A DNA stretch of 64,000 nt, from NCBI GenBank assembly GCA_950295325.1, contig OX485804.1:32924001-32988000 (forward strand), read 5' to 3'. Shown in pieces: positions 1 through 12,157 of this stretch. The notes beneath the pieces are model-generated. The model had not been told where the DNA came from and ran no database searches. It worked only from the letters and a program-made list of their open reading frames with translations. Position 1 is the first letter of the stretch, and each line of letters opens with the position of its first letter. Origin of the DNA: Polytrichum commune (Eukaryota > Streptophyta > Polytrichopsida > Polytrichales > Polytrichaceae). The position numbers and the translations under genes were made by a program.

Positions 1-258
1 ATTGTGTTGTATTTACCTTCTCACCAACCTTGGTTTGGCAGTGCAAGTCCCACAACAGGCAGGACCGAAACTAGACATTTTCAGGCGGCTCCCCTCAAGG
101 TTGGGGAAGTTGTCACGTTACCCTCCTCACAAATTCCAAACAGTCCTCTCCCCGAGTTCCAAGAATACATTTTATTCACTGCTTCCATGTTGGGAATGGG
201 AGTTGGTTCATGGTGTTGGTTCATGTTTTGTTATGGAACAACAATCAAACCATCATAA
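1..258 (+). CDS. Partial open frame at left edge, unknown protein
   Basis: The frame is open from base 1 and ends at TAA 256-258, giving 85 residues whose start lies outside the window. Its last third contains a hydrophobic, Trp/Met/Gly-rich stretch (around EYILFTASMLGMGVG and SWCWFMFCYG) that could be one membrane segment followed by a short polar tail. I do not recognise the family. A second overlapping frame (2-280) is also open, which weakens the case. It may be the last exon of a gene to the left, or chance. Confidence 0.25.
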   Translation: MVLYLPSHQPWFGSASPTTGRTETRHFQAAPLKVGEVVTLPSSQIPNSPLPEFQEYILFTASMLGMGVGSWCWFMFCYGTTIKPS

Positions 259-1179
259 GGCAAATGCCAAGTGGACCTAAAATGGACATTTTTATTTATT
301 TATTCTGTGATCACCCCATTTCTCCCTAGGATATTAGACCTTACTAGCCCATGGTGTCTCTAAGGGGTCATCTCTTGGCACCCAAAAAAAAAACTCCGGA
401 CTACCACATCATGTCATCACCCGTCACTCTCCCTTGCGACATAAAGATTCATATTTGTTTGAAGAGTACAATAAGTGCAAGTCCTTCGATACTTTGCGTT
501 GATTTGAGAGAGAATGGTGTTCTGAAGTGCATTTGACACTCAAAGGAGTTCATCAAGACATTACCAACATATGAGTCCTAGGCAATCAACTTGCTTCGGC
601 AAGAAACAATACAAATCTATTTCCAAATTCTCCAGTGATATAAGAGTCAAGTTTCTAGTTACGCAGGAAAGTGGCCAAATTTTGATATGCTTGTAGTGAG
701 AGTTGAGTGATTCGATTGACCATATTTTGATACTACGCATATTGCACACAAACATGTCATTTTAGGCCAACAAAGCAGTGGGAGAGATTAAATGGAGTTT
801 GATCAAAGAAATTCAAGAAACATGGGGTTCATGTTTCGTAGGCAAGCCTAAAATCACATTGCATTGAGCACTCTTAATTTAAAACTACGTTGGGACCACT
901 TCGATGCGTATGACGATGTCTCATAGGGGGAGTTTTTACACATAACATGAGTTTGTTTAGATATGTTTTTAAAACTCAAAATAGCAAACCCCTCTTTTTC
1001 TAGACATGATTGCAAATGTCTCACTGCATTCTTGCTTATTTTGAGACGTTAGCAAAATCGGTTCTATTAGCTTGCTAAAAGGCACACATAGTACCTTATA
1101 TATGTGTCTTTTGGACATTCTAGAAGCAAACACAACACAAAATGCTCACGTGCTCTCAAACATCCTTCAATCACGCCAC
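259..1179. other. Non-coding, no gene seen
   Basis: AT-rich sequence with no exon-like frame and no terminal repeats that I could pair. The short frames here are not supported by any recognisable motif. Confidence 0.5.
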
Positions 1180-1880
1180 AATTTGATTAAGATAGACATG
1201 CCCAATCCGGTTACTTATCTTCATCATACACATAATCTTGGGTGGTATATGGTTAGGTATGGATCCAAGAACGGATACCTAAAAGTTGTGTGTTTGAAAA
1301 GATTGGACTACGTGCTCAAAACATGATAACCATTCTAAATTCAATACTCCCTCCGTCCCAAAACGATTGTCTTGCCTCCCGGACATTTTTGTCCCGAAAT
1401 GATTGTCCAGTTTATCTGCCCGGCTAGAAATTTGAGGCTCAAAGTCAAATATTTTCTTGCCAAAGTTTCATCACCAAGAAGTCTATTCGACACTGCAACT
1501 TCACGGGTGTTTCGGAGCAGTTTGATGTTTTCCATACTAAGAGTCATACTTACAACTATTTGGTCAATGATCAACGGGCCTTAATCTCGCCAAAGCTAGG
1601 AACACGGACAATCATTTTGGGACGGAGGGAGTATAAGTCAACATAATTGGAACGGCCAACATCGCCATTTCATGAACACAAGAAACTTCAACTTGATAAC
1701 GAATATGATAATCATATGAGTTTCCAAAAACAACGAGGAAAGTGGGTACGTTTTTATATTTGGATTTGCTAACCCTCTTGTGCTAATCACATGATTCATA
1801 TCGTAGGAGAAGTAGGCTAGTTGGAAAAAGTAATCATTTTTTAAGGCCCATCTACCTTAGCATCCCAAGTTGGACATGAT
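1180..1880. repeat. Dispersed repeat family A, copy 1 (MITE-interrupted)
   Basis: This segment aligns with 59230-59645. Shared landmarks in order are a 'ggttacttatctt' block, 'tggttaggt', 'ccaagaacggat', 'gattggacta', 'ggatttgctaacc', 'aggagaagt', 'ctagttggaaaaagtaa' and 'cccatctacctta'. Related but more diverged pieces lie at about 2690-2930, 4150-4290, 4780-4960 and 6895-7390. The copy is interrupted by the MITE at 1347-1631. No protein is encoded, so the family is probably an old non-autonomous element of unknown class. Confidence 0.65.
1347..1631. mobile_element. Stowaway-like (Tc1/mariner) MITE
   Basis: This is a 285-bp non-coding element. The left end CTCCCTCCGTCCCAAAA is mirrored by TTTTGGGACGGAGGGAG at the right end, and 24 of the first 26 bases of the inverted repeats match. 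TA dinucleotides flank both ends (1345-1346 and 1632-1633), the target duplication expected for Tc1/mariner insertions. The terminal sequence is the classic Stowaway MITE signature of plant genomes. The overlapping open frames on both strands are chance products of the inverted repeat. Confidence 0.92.
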
Positions 1881-2160
1881 TCAATTGAGTGGTCAATAGG
1901 TTAACTGGACTAAAAATGTACGGAAACTTCCTCAACGGTAATTGAGGATCTTTATTGGAGCCCATTTCCCATGTGTGGCCGCATGTGCAATTGCTTGCTT
2001 ACCACTTACTTCATAAACTTTCAACTTGAGAGCATCAAGTTAAGCTTAGCCCATGTGAGAATCTCAAAGACCCATTCAACGCTCTTAAAGCGCATTTAGT
2101 GTACTTTTCGAATAGAATAGAATAGAATGGAGGCTCGTTTAGCAGCTCACCACTTTGGAG

Positions 2161-2312
2161 TGGGTTTGGATCGCAAAGAAAACCTTGATTTCTATTCATT
2201 ACATCTAAATCACTCGATGTTATAACACCATGTAGTTGGGTTTGGATCGCAAAGAAAACCTTGATTTTTATTCATTACATCTAAATCACTCGATGTTATA
2301 ACACCATGTAGT
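2161..2312. repeat. 76-bp direct tandem duplication
   Basis: Two adjacent 76-bp units (2161-2236 and 2237-2312), each starting tgggtttggatcgc, differ at one base (tttctatt versus tttttatt). The near-identity implies a recent local duplication in non-coding sequence. Confidence 0.95.
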
Positions 2313-2485
2313 CCATTGCGTTACTAACTTTCTTATAAGTTTTTTTTTTTTTGTTTTTGAATTTACATGTTACACAGTGTGGGTATTAAGAGTTCAAAAT
2401 GTCCTTTATCGGTGCTTCTATTTAAGTTAGAATTCCTTTTGCAAAAGTATTTAATGAAGATGAAGAAACTTGTCAAAACTTATGA

Positions 2486-2507
2486 TGTGTGTGTGTGTGT
2501 GTGTGTG
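2486..2507. repeat. (TG)n microsatellite
   Basis: Eleven TG dinucleotides in an uninterrupted run. Confidence 0.95.
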
Positions 2508-4499
2508 GATCTAAGACATGTGTATAAATAAAATTGGACTACGGGCTCAATAGTTAACGTAATTGGGAGACCTATATGATCATTCTATAAGAAATAGAGT
2601 CTTGATAGTAGTAATGGTTAAGATATTCATTTGAAATCCAAAACTTATGAGAAAATGGCTTTAACCTTGATTCTATTATGTTAATCACCTTGCAGTAATT
2701 GTGTTTTTTGCATCCTATGAGAAGTGGGTGCGGTGCTAAAAGCGTGCGGTTAAGGTTCGCGGATCTTACATGGTTATCTTATTCATACACCTATGTTTGA
2801 GTGATGTTGTTAGGATAGATCTAAAAACGGCACCCAATAAGACATATGTTTTTAAAGAGATTGGATGGCGTGCTTAGAATTGAACATCCATTCTAGACTC
2901 AATTGTGAACACATTTCAGAAGACCTAGATATTCATTTAAAAAGTCAACACACACACAGTTTCAATACTCATAACTACATAAAAGAAAGTCCGAATTTCA
3001 CACCGATTATTGTTGACGGTTCATTGTAGATTTGGTAATAAAACACAAATTCCGTTGCATAAATTTGATCTGTAGAAGGTGGAGAACACGAAAAGTGGGC
3101 CACTTACTTAACACCCCATACGTCACTTACCTTATTAAGGCCTGTTACGATATGTGATACAAGTGTTGAAAATGGTGGACTCATAGCATCCTAGTGGTCA
3201 ACATGGGTCAAAATGGAAGCGGAGACAAAAGAACATTCTCCGGGCCGTAAATTTTGCTTTTCAAAAAGGCCACCACACGGGCCTTGTTTGGATGCACTTT
3301 GGACTTAATCCTTGACCCGTTATCCATATGGGCTCCATGCAACTTGTGATTTGTAGCTATGGCCTAAACTAGGTATACATGTATTGAATATCTACATTCT
3401 TCCATTCACGTCAATCCCTACCCATGCAAAAACCTACTTCAAGTACTTTTAAAAACATGCCTATGAGCTCCATGGGATCCATTTCATGCTAGAATTTCTT
3501 TGTCCAAACTTCGTACCCTCATTACCACCAATGATGCGACTTGAGAGGTGAAAAATTGCATGTGAGTGTACCTCTCATCCAACCACGCCAAAACTTGACT
3601 CCGTGTAGGGTTTTCTTGTCGATTGCTTTCAAATGACTTGGTCTAGATTAATTTGAGGTCTTTAAAGCTAAATAGGGTGTCAAATCAAAATTTAAAAAGT
3701 AATGTGTAAGTTGCATGCTACTCCATGATAATTATGTCGGATGAATGTAAGATACGTTTCTTTTGTGACGATGTCTTCTTGCCAGTTGGACCGGTATATA
3801 GGTGAACGCATGGTATCAATATATTATTTCAATAATGATCAAAGGGCCTACCCCATCCGTATCAAAATTAGAATACAAGAAATATGTTGATACTTCGTGG
3901 GTGTCACAAGATGAGAGAGTCTTTTATATATGAGTCATTAATTGGGTGAATACCACCCTAATGACACATTGATATTAGGGTGTTTTGTATGTGAGTACAC
4001 AAGTTTTTGGATGGTGGATAGACATGAATGGTGTCAAAAACAATGATATCTATAAATATCCCAAATACCGGCATCTTATAGGTATCACTAAATCGTATAT
4101 CCCTCAATTGTATGTTTGAGTGGTATAAATAAAAGATTAGTAATGGCAAGAGGACCTAATTCAATTACTTATCTTCATCAGACACCTATAATTGAGTGAT
4201 GTGGTTGAATTTGGATCTCAGAACATATTCCATAATTCAAACTTATCTAAAAGAGTGTGGACGATGTGCTCGAAAAAAAACTTTTAAACAAGTATTTAAT
4301 TAGTTCCTAAACCTTAAAATTTTAGCAATTCATTGGTAATTTAGTCCAATGTAGTTCAAATAATATCATTAGAGAACAAATGCACCCTCTTAAGGGCCAC
4401 TCTGAGGTCATTGTCAAAAGGGTCTTGGGGATTTATTTTTCAGCCTTCAATTGCAAGGACTTGCATAATTGGCTATGGTCACGAGGTAAAATTCTAAAG
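2508..4499. other. Non-coding with diverged family A fragments
   Basis: No gene seen. Fragments resembling dispersed family A ('gagaagtgggtgc', 'gagtgatgttg', 'gattggatggcgtgct') occur near 2690-2930 and 4150-4290. The rest shows no paired repeats or exon-like frames. Confidence 0.5.
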
Positions 4500-4591
4500 C
4501 CAAGTACACTACATGCATGTCAATGTATTGGCCAAGTACACCACATACATGTCACTCTATTGGCCAAGTACATCACATGTATTTCCATTGG
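4500..4591. repeat. Three ~30-bp tandem units
   Basis: Three successive units begin 'ccaagtaca' and end 'attgg', with an internal 'cacatacatgt'-type block. They start near 4500, 4532 and 4564. The units differ at several positions. Confidence 0.75.
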
Positions 4592-4929
4592 CCAAGCTTC
4601 ATTCACCATACTTCCACACGTATTTACCATGGGGTAAAACCACACAAGGTATTAAACTGACCTCACCACACACCCAAAATTGTACATCACCTACTTCTTG
4701 AATACAGTATGCTTGTCAACTTGAAGGGGCCCTTGGAAGGGCTCACTTTTTTTTATAATGTTGTTTCGACTATTCTACTTTCCACACGGAACATGGTTGG
4801 GAGGACGTTTATGATCATTCAAGAAGAATGGAATATTCCTTTTGATAATGAATATGATGTGCATGTGAACTCAAAAAGTCATAAGTAGAGTGATTGTACT
4901 CTTTGTGGGTGCAAACATGGTGAAGTGGA

Positions 4930-5485
4930 TCAAAATTGTGCTCCAATATACTAATACCATATTGTTTTGGTCAAATGCCTAAAAGTAATAGCAAAGTGTT
5001 GTTTAAATTGGCTATCTTTCTTTCTTTCTTTCTTTCTATGATGACCTCTATTGTTGTGTTAAATAACCAAGTGTATAATATCAAGTTGAGATCTTTAAAA
5101 CTTAAATATTTAAAAGTGATGCTAAAAAACACATGGTTGAATCTAGTTCTGAACATAAATTTCATAAACTTAAATATTTTGGTCTTGGAATTTTTCATAT
5201 TCATTGTATACTTGAGGTCATCATCACAACATTTTGTAGAAAACCATGAATTTAATGTAATAACATTGCAATATGAACAAATCTTAGACAATTACTTGGT
5301 CAATATCACCTACTTGCACGCCACTTGCCCATCTTTTGAAATACATAGAATTTTCTTGAAAAATCCTCCGTCATCCATCATGAATTGCTTGGCTTTGTAG
5401 ATCAATATGTTAAAATGTCCATGAATTTTTTTCTTCACAAAATTCAAAGTTTTTACATAGTTATGAAACACTTTCACTTGAACCT
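4930..5485. repeat. Dispersed repeat family C, copy 1
   Basis: Aligns end to end with 28110-28680. Shared blocks include 'attgttttggtcaaatgcc', 'agcaaagtgttgtttaaatt', 'tagacaattac/tag', 'tgcttggctttgtagatca' and 'cactttcacttgaa'. The open frames inside are not maintained in the other copy, so they are not genes. It is an element of unknown class. Confidence 0.65.
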
Positions 5486-6894
5486 AGGCAAGGATCAAGA
5501 GCTATCCACTTTACCATGCTCCACCCTTGTTCAAGTATTTCCGAAGTGACTTCGCTCTTCAGGTTGATGACCGTATTGTTCATGAGATGTCCCAAAACCC
5601 TTTCTTCTTCTTCATCGTCATCTCCCCCCCCCCCCCCCTTCGAGACAAACAAAATGCTTTGACTTATTGCCAGAAAACATACAAGACCACCAAAACCCAA
5701 AAATTGTTCCATGAGATGTCCCTAACCTCTTGTCCTCCTCCCTTGGCACGTTCATTCCTTTTGACAACGAAGCAATTCTAAGGACTCCATGCATGACCAT
5801 CCAATTTCATGAAGACAACTATGGACCGATGGATAGTATCGGGACCAAAGAAATTGGTCGGTTGTTAAGAGCACATAAGCTACTTGGCTGGGCCACCTTG
5901 ACTAAAAAAAGAAAAAAGAAACAATAAATACAATATACAAATAACAAAAACAACGAAAAAAGAAGTCTCGAGCTTTGTGTTTGATGTTACTCGTAACTTT
6001 ACCCTTTTGGGGGGCTGGCGTTTCTATCTGTCTATCTATCTTGTGACTTTCCACTTTGCTAGAATCGAACCATCAAATGTATTGGATTTTACACACCCAT
6101 TTGGGGGAAGAGGAAAAAAACAAAAGATTGTTCTTGTGTGTTGATGCACAAAAGGTGGTCAAAAAAATAGTGTCCCTTCCTTTCATATTTCCTTTTTCTT
6201 CCAATGATCTTTATCTTTAGGTAACTATGAGCATATTGACTGAATTCTAGAAAGTTTGGGGATCGTCATCCATAACATTTTTAATTGGTGAGAGTGTGTT
6301 CTCTTTTCCTTTGAATGATAGTCAACCTTAGTTGGGTGCACTTTCATTCTAGACTATTAGTGAAAGATATCAGGTATTGTTTCAATTTTGGGGTTGAATT
6401 TAAAAGTGGATGGAAGACATGGACCATCCCTCACTAAGTTCAGAATGTTATCAAGCTTTCTAGGTTGACGAATATTTTGTCTATCTAGTGTGAGACTGGC
6501 ATAGCAATGTTCAAAAAGTGGGGGCTTTCCCTTTTGAATATCGACATGAATAGAGTAAAATGGGCATGAATGAATTGTGTCTCCAAGATGCATCCATCGT
6601 TCTTAAGATGCTCATGAGGAATGCTCCATCGTTCTTAGGAATGAGGATCATCTAAGGGGTCCTCTCACTAGGATCAAGTTTTTTTTTAAGTTTCCAAACA
6701 TGAGCATTGGCTACAATCATTGGAGTGATGAAGCCACATATGGATGATTAAATATACCTTCATCCAAAATAGTACACATTCACCCCAACGTTGATAGATT
6801 CATCCAATTTTTAGGGATTTAATGGTAATTTCATCCATAGAAAACCATAAACAATTTGCAAAAGAAAAAAAATCCTATTTCAAAACTGCAAATT
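5486..6894. other. Non-coding, with a 15-bp poly-C run
   Basis: No supported gene. A run of 15 C (5624-5638) lies inside overlapping short frames on both strands and is a likely sequencing or slippage hot spot. Nothing else is recognised. Confidence 0.5.
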
Positions 6895-7390
6895 ACAATT
6901 GAGTGACGTGTGGTTAAGTTTGAATCTAAGACCCCAAAAGGACATGTCCTTAGAAGGAGATTGGACTATGTGCTCAAAGTTTAAGTGGAGAGACCTATAT
7001 GATCATTTAAGAAAATTAACAATCTTTAGTTTGATATCAAGAAGATATTGTTCCCACAAAGAAATAAAGCCAAACATAATGGGAATGCGAGATCCATAAT
7101 ATCAAATTCCTATCACGGTAAATCAAAACACATGTTTGATTGCTCCTTGCTTCAAGAATGTATCCTATGAGCGAGATTGATTTCATTTCCTTCCCAACGG
7201 TAGCTTGTTATTTCATTGTCCATTAGAAATCGAGAAGAGAACTAACACAGTCCTAATGATTAATGTTGTTATTGAATTTGGATTTGCTAATTGTCTTGCA
7301 CTAATCGCATGTTTGAGATCCTAGGAGAAGTGGGTGCAGAGCTAAATGTGTCCTTTTTAGGTCGACCTACCTTATGAATCACAAGAGTTG
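6895..7390. repeat. Dispersed repeat family A, diverged copy
   Basis: Landmarks shared with the 1180 and 59230 copies: 'gattggactatgtgctcaa', 'gagacctatatgatcat', 'ggatttgctaatt', 'ctaggagaagtgggt' and 'cgacctacctta'. It has no coding capacity. Confidence 0.55.
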
Positions 7391-7594
7391 GGGTTTGTCA
7401 TTTGTTTTTATCGAGGTCATTGGTCAAAGAACATATATGACTATGATATGATCAAACTAACTACTGTTAAGATTATAATGCTACAAATGACATACTCGAT
7501 CTAGACTGCTAATTTCACCACCAAGTTCTTCTTGATTTGTAAGTAATTTTGATCACCCCGTACTAGAGATGCGAGGTGTGTGGGCCTAACTTAT

Positions 7595-7935
7595 GCCACC
7601 ATTCTTCTTAATTGGACATCTATACTTGAGTGGTATGTCACAATGTTCATAGTTAACAATGAACACCAAAAGTCTAATTTTTGTGACATTGCGTTGGACT
7701 ATGTGCTTGAATTACAATATTGATTGTTTTGGGTCCAATTGTTAACACTGTCAACAAGGATGAGAGAGAGAGAGAGATCGATGATTTTTGCATCTCAACT
7801 CCGATCATGAAACTTGAAATGACAATATTCAAGATCCATAATTGCTAATTGGTGAAACGATTTCCAATTTTGACCCAGCAATCAAAATGATTTGTAAAGT
7901 TGGAAGTGCCCAAAATATGACCACATGCCTTAAGT
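7595..7935. repeat. Dispersed repeat family F, copy 1
   Basis: Aligns with 58770-59062 inside the Rsm22 gene. Shared blocks are 'cttcttaat', 'gagtggta', 'caatgaacac', 'aaactcgaaatgaca'-like text, 'attgctaa', 'gagacaatttc'-like text and 'tgcccacaa'. A short (GA)n lies within it. It is non-coding. Confidence 0.6.
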
Positions 7936-8453
7936 AGGATTGTCTCTACCACGGATTCACTAAGTTTTTGACTCTTCATCGGTTAAGGATCATTACCCAC
8001 CTTGCATGGGCTAACTTAACATAGAGGGTGCTAATCCGGTTACCATACCCTAAACGCACACCTACACTTGCCTCCCAGCTGCCAACACTCTACTACCTTG
8101 AACCGATCCCCATGGAAAAGGCATGCGTGAGCTCACATTGACAGGTTTAGTTAGCATTAGTGGAGCCACCTCATACCAAGCCTCCACTACTTTCGTATAG
8201 GGTAGGACACAGACTCCACTCTATCTCAGGTCGGTTCAAGATGGATTTAAGATAGCTTGTCTGTGCCTATTCTAGCCCTTAGGGTCACAGGGGGCTATGA
8301 CTACCCTACATAAAGGCATTGGCTTTATACCCTCAATCTTTTAATTTTTGCGTTAGTCTAACTTGAAAATGCTGTTGATTTAGGATCAGGTATGCTGTTG
8401 GTTGGTGCTTAATGTTGCTACTCACATTTGTTGAAGTTGCCACTTGCTGGCTA
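7936..8453. other. Non-coding, no gene seen
   Basis: Slightly more GC-rich unique sequence with no long frame. It could be a remnant of a larger element, but I could not pair it with any other part of the window. Confidence 0.4.
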
Positions 8454-8536
8454 GGGTGAACCAACTCATACACTGGTTCCTTGGAGGCAAGGGTTTAAGC
8501 ATCCAACATGGAACGAGTGTATGGGTTGGTTCGCCC
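8454..8536. repeat. Near-perfect hairpin, 27-bp arms
   Basis: The left arm (8454-8480) and right arm (8510-8536) are inverted copies matching at 24 of 27 positions, beginning GGGTGAACCAACTCATACAC. A loop of about 29 bases shows further partial pairing. Size and pairing resemble a plant microRNA precursor or a tiny foldback MITE. The sequence does not decide between them. Confidence 0.6.
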
Positions 8537-8853
8537 AAATCCCACTTGTTGGGTTGGATATTGCTGCTGATTAATTACCAAGGTTGCAGCAAGGTGATTA
8601 AGGTTATTTAATGGGTGATTAAGGCCAATTAGGGCATGATTAGGGCCCTTGGGCAGCTGATCAGAGGGTGATTTGTGCTTGATTTAGGGTCTTCAATGGA
8701 TCTCTTCTCTGCCATTCACCTGAGATCTAACGGCCTGGATCGACTGGCATTTATTGGCATATACCTTTCAATAGATTCTTATCAGCATTCTCATCGGATT
8801 TCTCATCACTTCTTATACAAAATTCTTATTTTTCATCAAATTTCTTATCATCA

Positions 8854-9226
8854 GATAGATAGATAGAAACTCCGGTCCCTTTTTTAGCAAGGGGCCGGCG
8901 TGAATAAAGTGTCCGTTCGTAATGCCAATGACCCAATGCCCATTGGACAAGGGGACATTGGGACAATACTACTCTCCCCTTTCGAGGATGGACACTATAG
9001 TGACACACTATACTAGTTCCTAGCTAGCCACTAGTGCCTTGAAGATACCGGACATGGTATCCCCCCAAAGGGCTTTGAGGTACCCATACAACAAGGTCCA
9101 AGGACCCCCCACCATAGTTGGGTGGACTAAGGTGGTGAGCACCACGCCGGCATGGGGAATAGAACCCACAACCTCCTCATTGGGGGCCATGAGCCCTAAC
9201 CACCAAGCCAAGGCCCGTGGTACCTT
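8854..9226 (-). mobile_element. Full-length tRNA-derived SINE
   Basis: On the minus strand the element starts near 9226. It contains a pol III A-box-like TGGCTTGGTGG (9200-9210) and a B-box-like GGTTCTATTCC (9156-9166) at tRNA-like spacing. The body follows, then a 3' hairpin (CCGGCCCCTT pairing with AAGGGACCGG, one mismatch) and a (CTAT)n tail. It is flanked by 13-bp direct repeats TTTCTTATCATCA (8841-8853 and 9227-9239), a clear target-site duplication. The minus-strand frame running through it is not a protein gene. A 5'-truncated copy lies at 20842-20931. Confidence 0.9.
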
Positions 9227-9239
9227 TTTCTTATCATCA

Positions 9240-10045
9240 CTTATCATCGCTATCTATAATCACTTCTTATACACAATTCTCATTTTTCATTGGATTTTTT
9301 TATCATCACTTAACTAGGTACTCATATTTTATCAAATTTTCTATATTTTTATTCTCATGGCATGTGCCTCTCATTCTTCATGTTGCATTTCAAATGTATG
9401 TTGCATCTCTTACCACAACAGGATTTAAGGGTACACGTACACGATATGGATACTAACGTATCCGATTAACAATTTTGGTTAAGTTCATCATTCATGATTA
9501 AGGCTATGACATCGAGGCGTAGAATTTTTCAATAATGCTTTGAGGTTATGAGTGCAACAATGAGGAGGGCTAGGTCACATGCAGCGGATTATGTTACAAG
9601 TTTGATTGATCAAATTGAGCAAATCTTTGAGCACATTAAAGATTTCCAAGTGGTAATTGAACCATTATTGACTTGGAAGAAGATCCGAGAGTGGGGAAGG
9701 CTATGATTTTGATCCTTGTAGTGGAGATTGTTTTGTTTACTTTGCCTAACTCCGTGAGTTGTCCCCCAGTTTGAACGTATTGAGAATGGGATTGTCCATG
9801 ACATGTGGGATCGGGGAGGGTGCCATGGCGTCCCCCAAAATGTTGGTTACTAGAATTCAACATCTTGGTGGTCTAAGGGCCTGGGTGGTGGGAAGTTCTA
9901 GTGGGACCCAATCTCATAATGACGATGGCTTACCCCCTGGGCCTAATGCAACCAATGCTAGAGCAGATCACATTAGTGCACTAGGGGGCCATTCTAATGA
10001 CTTTTACCCCGCTTCACAACACACGTTCCCAAAACATGCGTCAGA
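9240..10045. other. Non-coding or 5' part of a decayed transposon
   Basis: No recognisable domain. A 104-codon frame (9759-10073) precedes the transposase remnant and may be a decayed part of the same element, but it shows no motif I can name. Confidence 0.4.
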
Positions 10046-12157
10046 GTGCGGAGGACATTCAAGAGGGTGTTGAGGTGGGCAATGTGGATGGTGTATGTTC
10101 TAAAAAGCTTGGTTAAAAAACTTTTAAAAAATTGCAACTGGACAGATGAGCAACTAGAGGCAGTGTTCCTTGCAGTTGATGATGGGGTTTCTATAGAAAT
10201 ATTGGCAAAAAAGTATAAAATACCCACCACGCCTTTGTGGGACCATGCTTTAGAGAAAACTATAGGTAGGAAACGTGGCAAGCCAGGGATGGTTTCATTT
10301 GAGGAGGAGAGTGAACGTGTAAACTAGATTCTCAAAATGCAAAGACTAGGCCATCCAATTGATTTGCATCAATGTTGCTTGAAGGTGGTTGAGATCACAT
10401 AGGACCATGACACCCCCTTTACAAAGGGCATTCTTGGACTAGGGTGGGTAAAATGGTTCAAAATTAGGAACCCCAAATTGACACTTAGAGCGGCGTAGGG
10501 TTTGGAGCAAGGCAAGGCAAAGGATTCATGCCCTGAGAATGTTACATCTTTATAAAATAACTTACAGAATATGTACTCTAAGCATAATTACCCAAACACT
10601 CACATTTGAAACTATGATGAGTCTAGGGTCCAAGCAAGGCAGAATGGCGGTGGCCACATTTTGGCCAGGAGGGGGATGCGGAGCATGCATACTATCATGT
10701 TTGATGAGAGAATGGTTGCTTGTCTTGTCTTGCATCAATGCACCGGGTTCTAGCAATCCCAATTTTTATATATCTAAGGGTAGGTTATTTAGGCATAATT
10801 TTATAATTAGGTGCAAGGAGGGGGCTTGTATGGCCATACCAAAGAAGGCTTGGATGACGGGAGAACTATTCAACAAGCAAATTAATCATTTCAAACTTCA
10901 TGTGGTAAACTATATGGCATTCTAATGAGAACCGACATTTACTCATAATGGATGGACACAACTCCCATGTCACCCTAGATGTTGTGCACATTTCCCAAAA
11001 AATAGGTCAAGATTTTTTTAACCATTCCTAGTCACACATCCCACACCACCTAGTCCGTAGATGTGAGTACTTTTAAACCATTTAAGACGTTATTTAGAAA
11101 ATACCGGGAATTTTGGACTCTTAGGAACAAGGGGAAGGGCACTGCAAAGGAGGACCTAGCCCAATGGGTTTCATTGGCCTTGAAGAAGGCCATGACTTTG
11201 GAAAACATTAGGAAAGGGTTTTCTGCCACATGTATTTGGCCTTTGAATCATTTAGCCATGGATGATAAAATAAGGCCAAGTGAAGTGTTTGTTAATGTTG
11301 CAATTGAGGTTAATGATGTCAATGAGGTCAATGAGGAAGAAGTGGGCAATGAGCATGTCAAAGAGGTGCTTGAAGAAAGGATAACATAAACTCAAGAAGG
11401 TGGAATGCAATATATGGTGGCGTTGGGAGATGACAATAGGGACACAATGCAAGGTTTGGAAATGGGGAGGTGGGGGATGGGGGAGGAAGATACCAATGTG
11501 GAGTTTAGTATTTCACAAGAATCGGATGAGGTTGACCCAAATGCAACATTAAAGTTGACATCAATTTTGACATAAATATTAGTGTCCATTCCTTGAAGGA
11601 GCCGTGATACCCCATTTATAGACCATTCTAAGTCTATAATTACGGTTAGCGATGAATACATAACCACTCTAGAACACAAACAAGAGAGATGGGAGGGGGT
11701 GATTAAAAAAAAATGGGCTGACCTCGAGATTACCAAAAATCAAAAGGCAGAAGAAAAAAGATAAAAGGCGAAGAACAAGACGTTAAAGGCTAAGGAACGT
11801 GTGGAAGAACAAGAAGTAATGTGACCCATTAAACAATGCATTGAAGTAGGGATGAAATTGCACAAGGCAATAAGGGCTATTGAGCCTATTGGCATGGGGG
11901 GCATACCAAGTCCCATGTTGTGGTGTAATGTATCTATTGTTAAAGTTGAACCAAAATATAAGCATGTGGAGGAGGGCTATGAGAAACAAACAATACCTAG
12001 TGAAAAACTATGTCCGTTTTAGGAGCGCCTTTGGGTGCATTACCCTGGAGCCCCTCGTAGGGAGTGGCTAGCTATGAGGTTGGCATCACCAATTGTGGAC
12101 GTGTACACCACTCCTAGAACCTATGTGGGCAATGGATCTCCTCATTCTAGTGGATAG
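10046..12157 (+). pseudogene. Dead pogo/Tigger-like DDE_1 transposase
   Basis: Conserved pieces follow in family order but in shifting frames. First is an N-terminal helix-turn-helix-like region (around NWTDEQLEAVF and SIEILAKKYKIP, 10130-10230). The core pieces are REWLLVLSCINAPG (10710-10750) and KKAWMTGELFNKQINHF (10840-10890). The second catalytic Asp sits in LLIMDGHNSH (Asp codon 10951-10953). The third Asp region (SVDVSTFKPFKTLF, near 11055) follows a TAG. A C-terminal tail contains ENIRKGFSATCIWPLN. A degraded frame (KWADLEITKN, YPGAPRREWLAMRLASP) runs on to about 12157. The first catalytic Asp motif (CDESG-type) is not recognisable. Multiple stops and at least two frame changes make it non-functional. 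Terminal inverted repeats were not found. Confidence 0.8.

Noticed and set aside
1341-1584. Two opposing frames of 70-77 codons
   Set aside because: Mirror images generated by the Stowaway inverted repeats.
9020-9247. 75-codon minus-strand protein
   Set aside because: It lies inside the SINE; the pol III boxes and target duplications explain the sequence.
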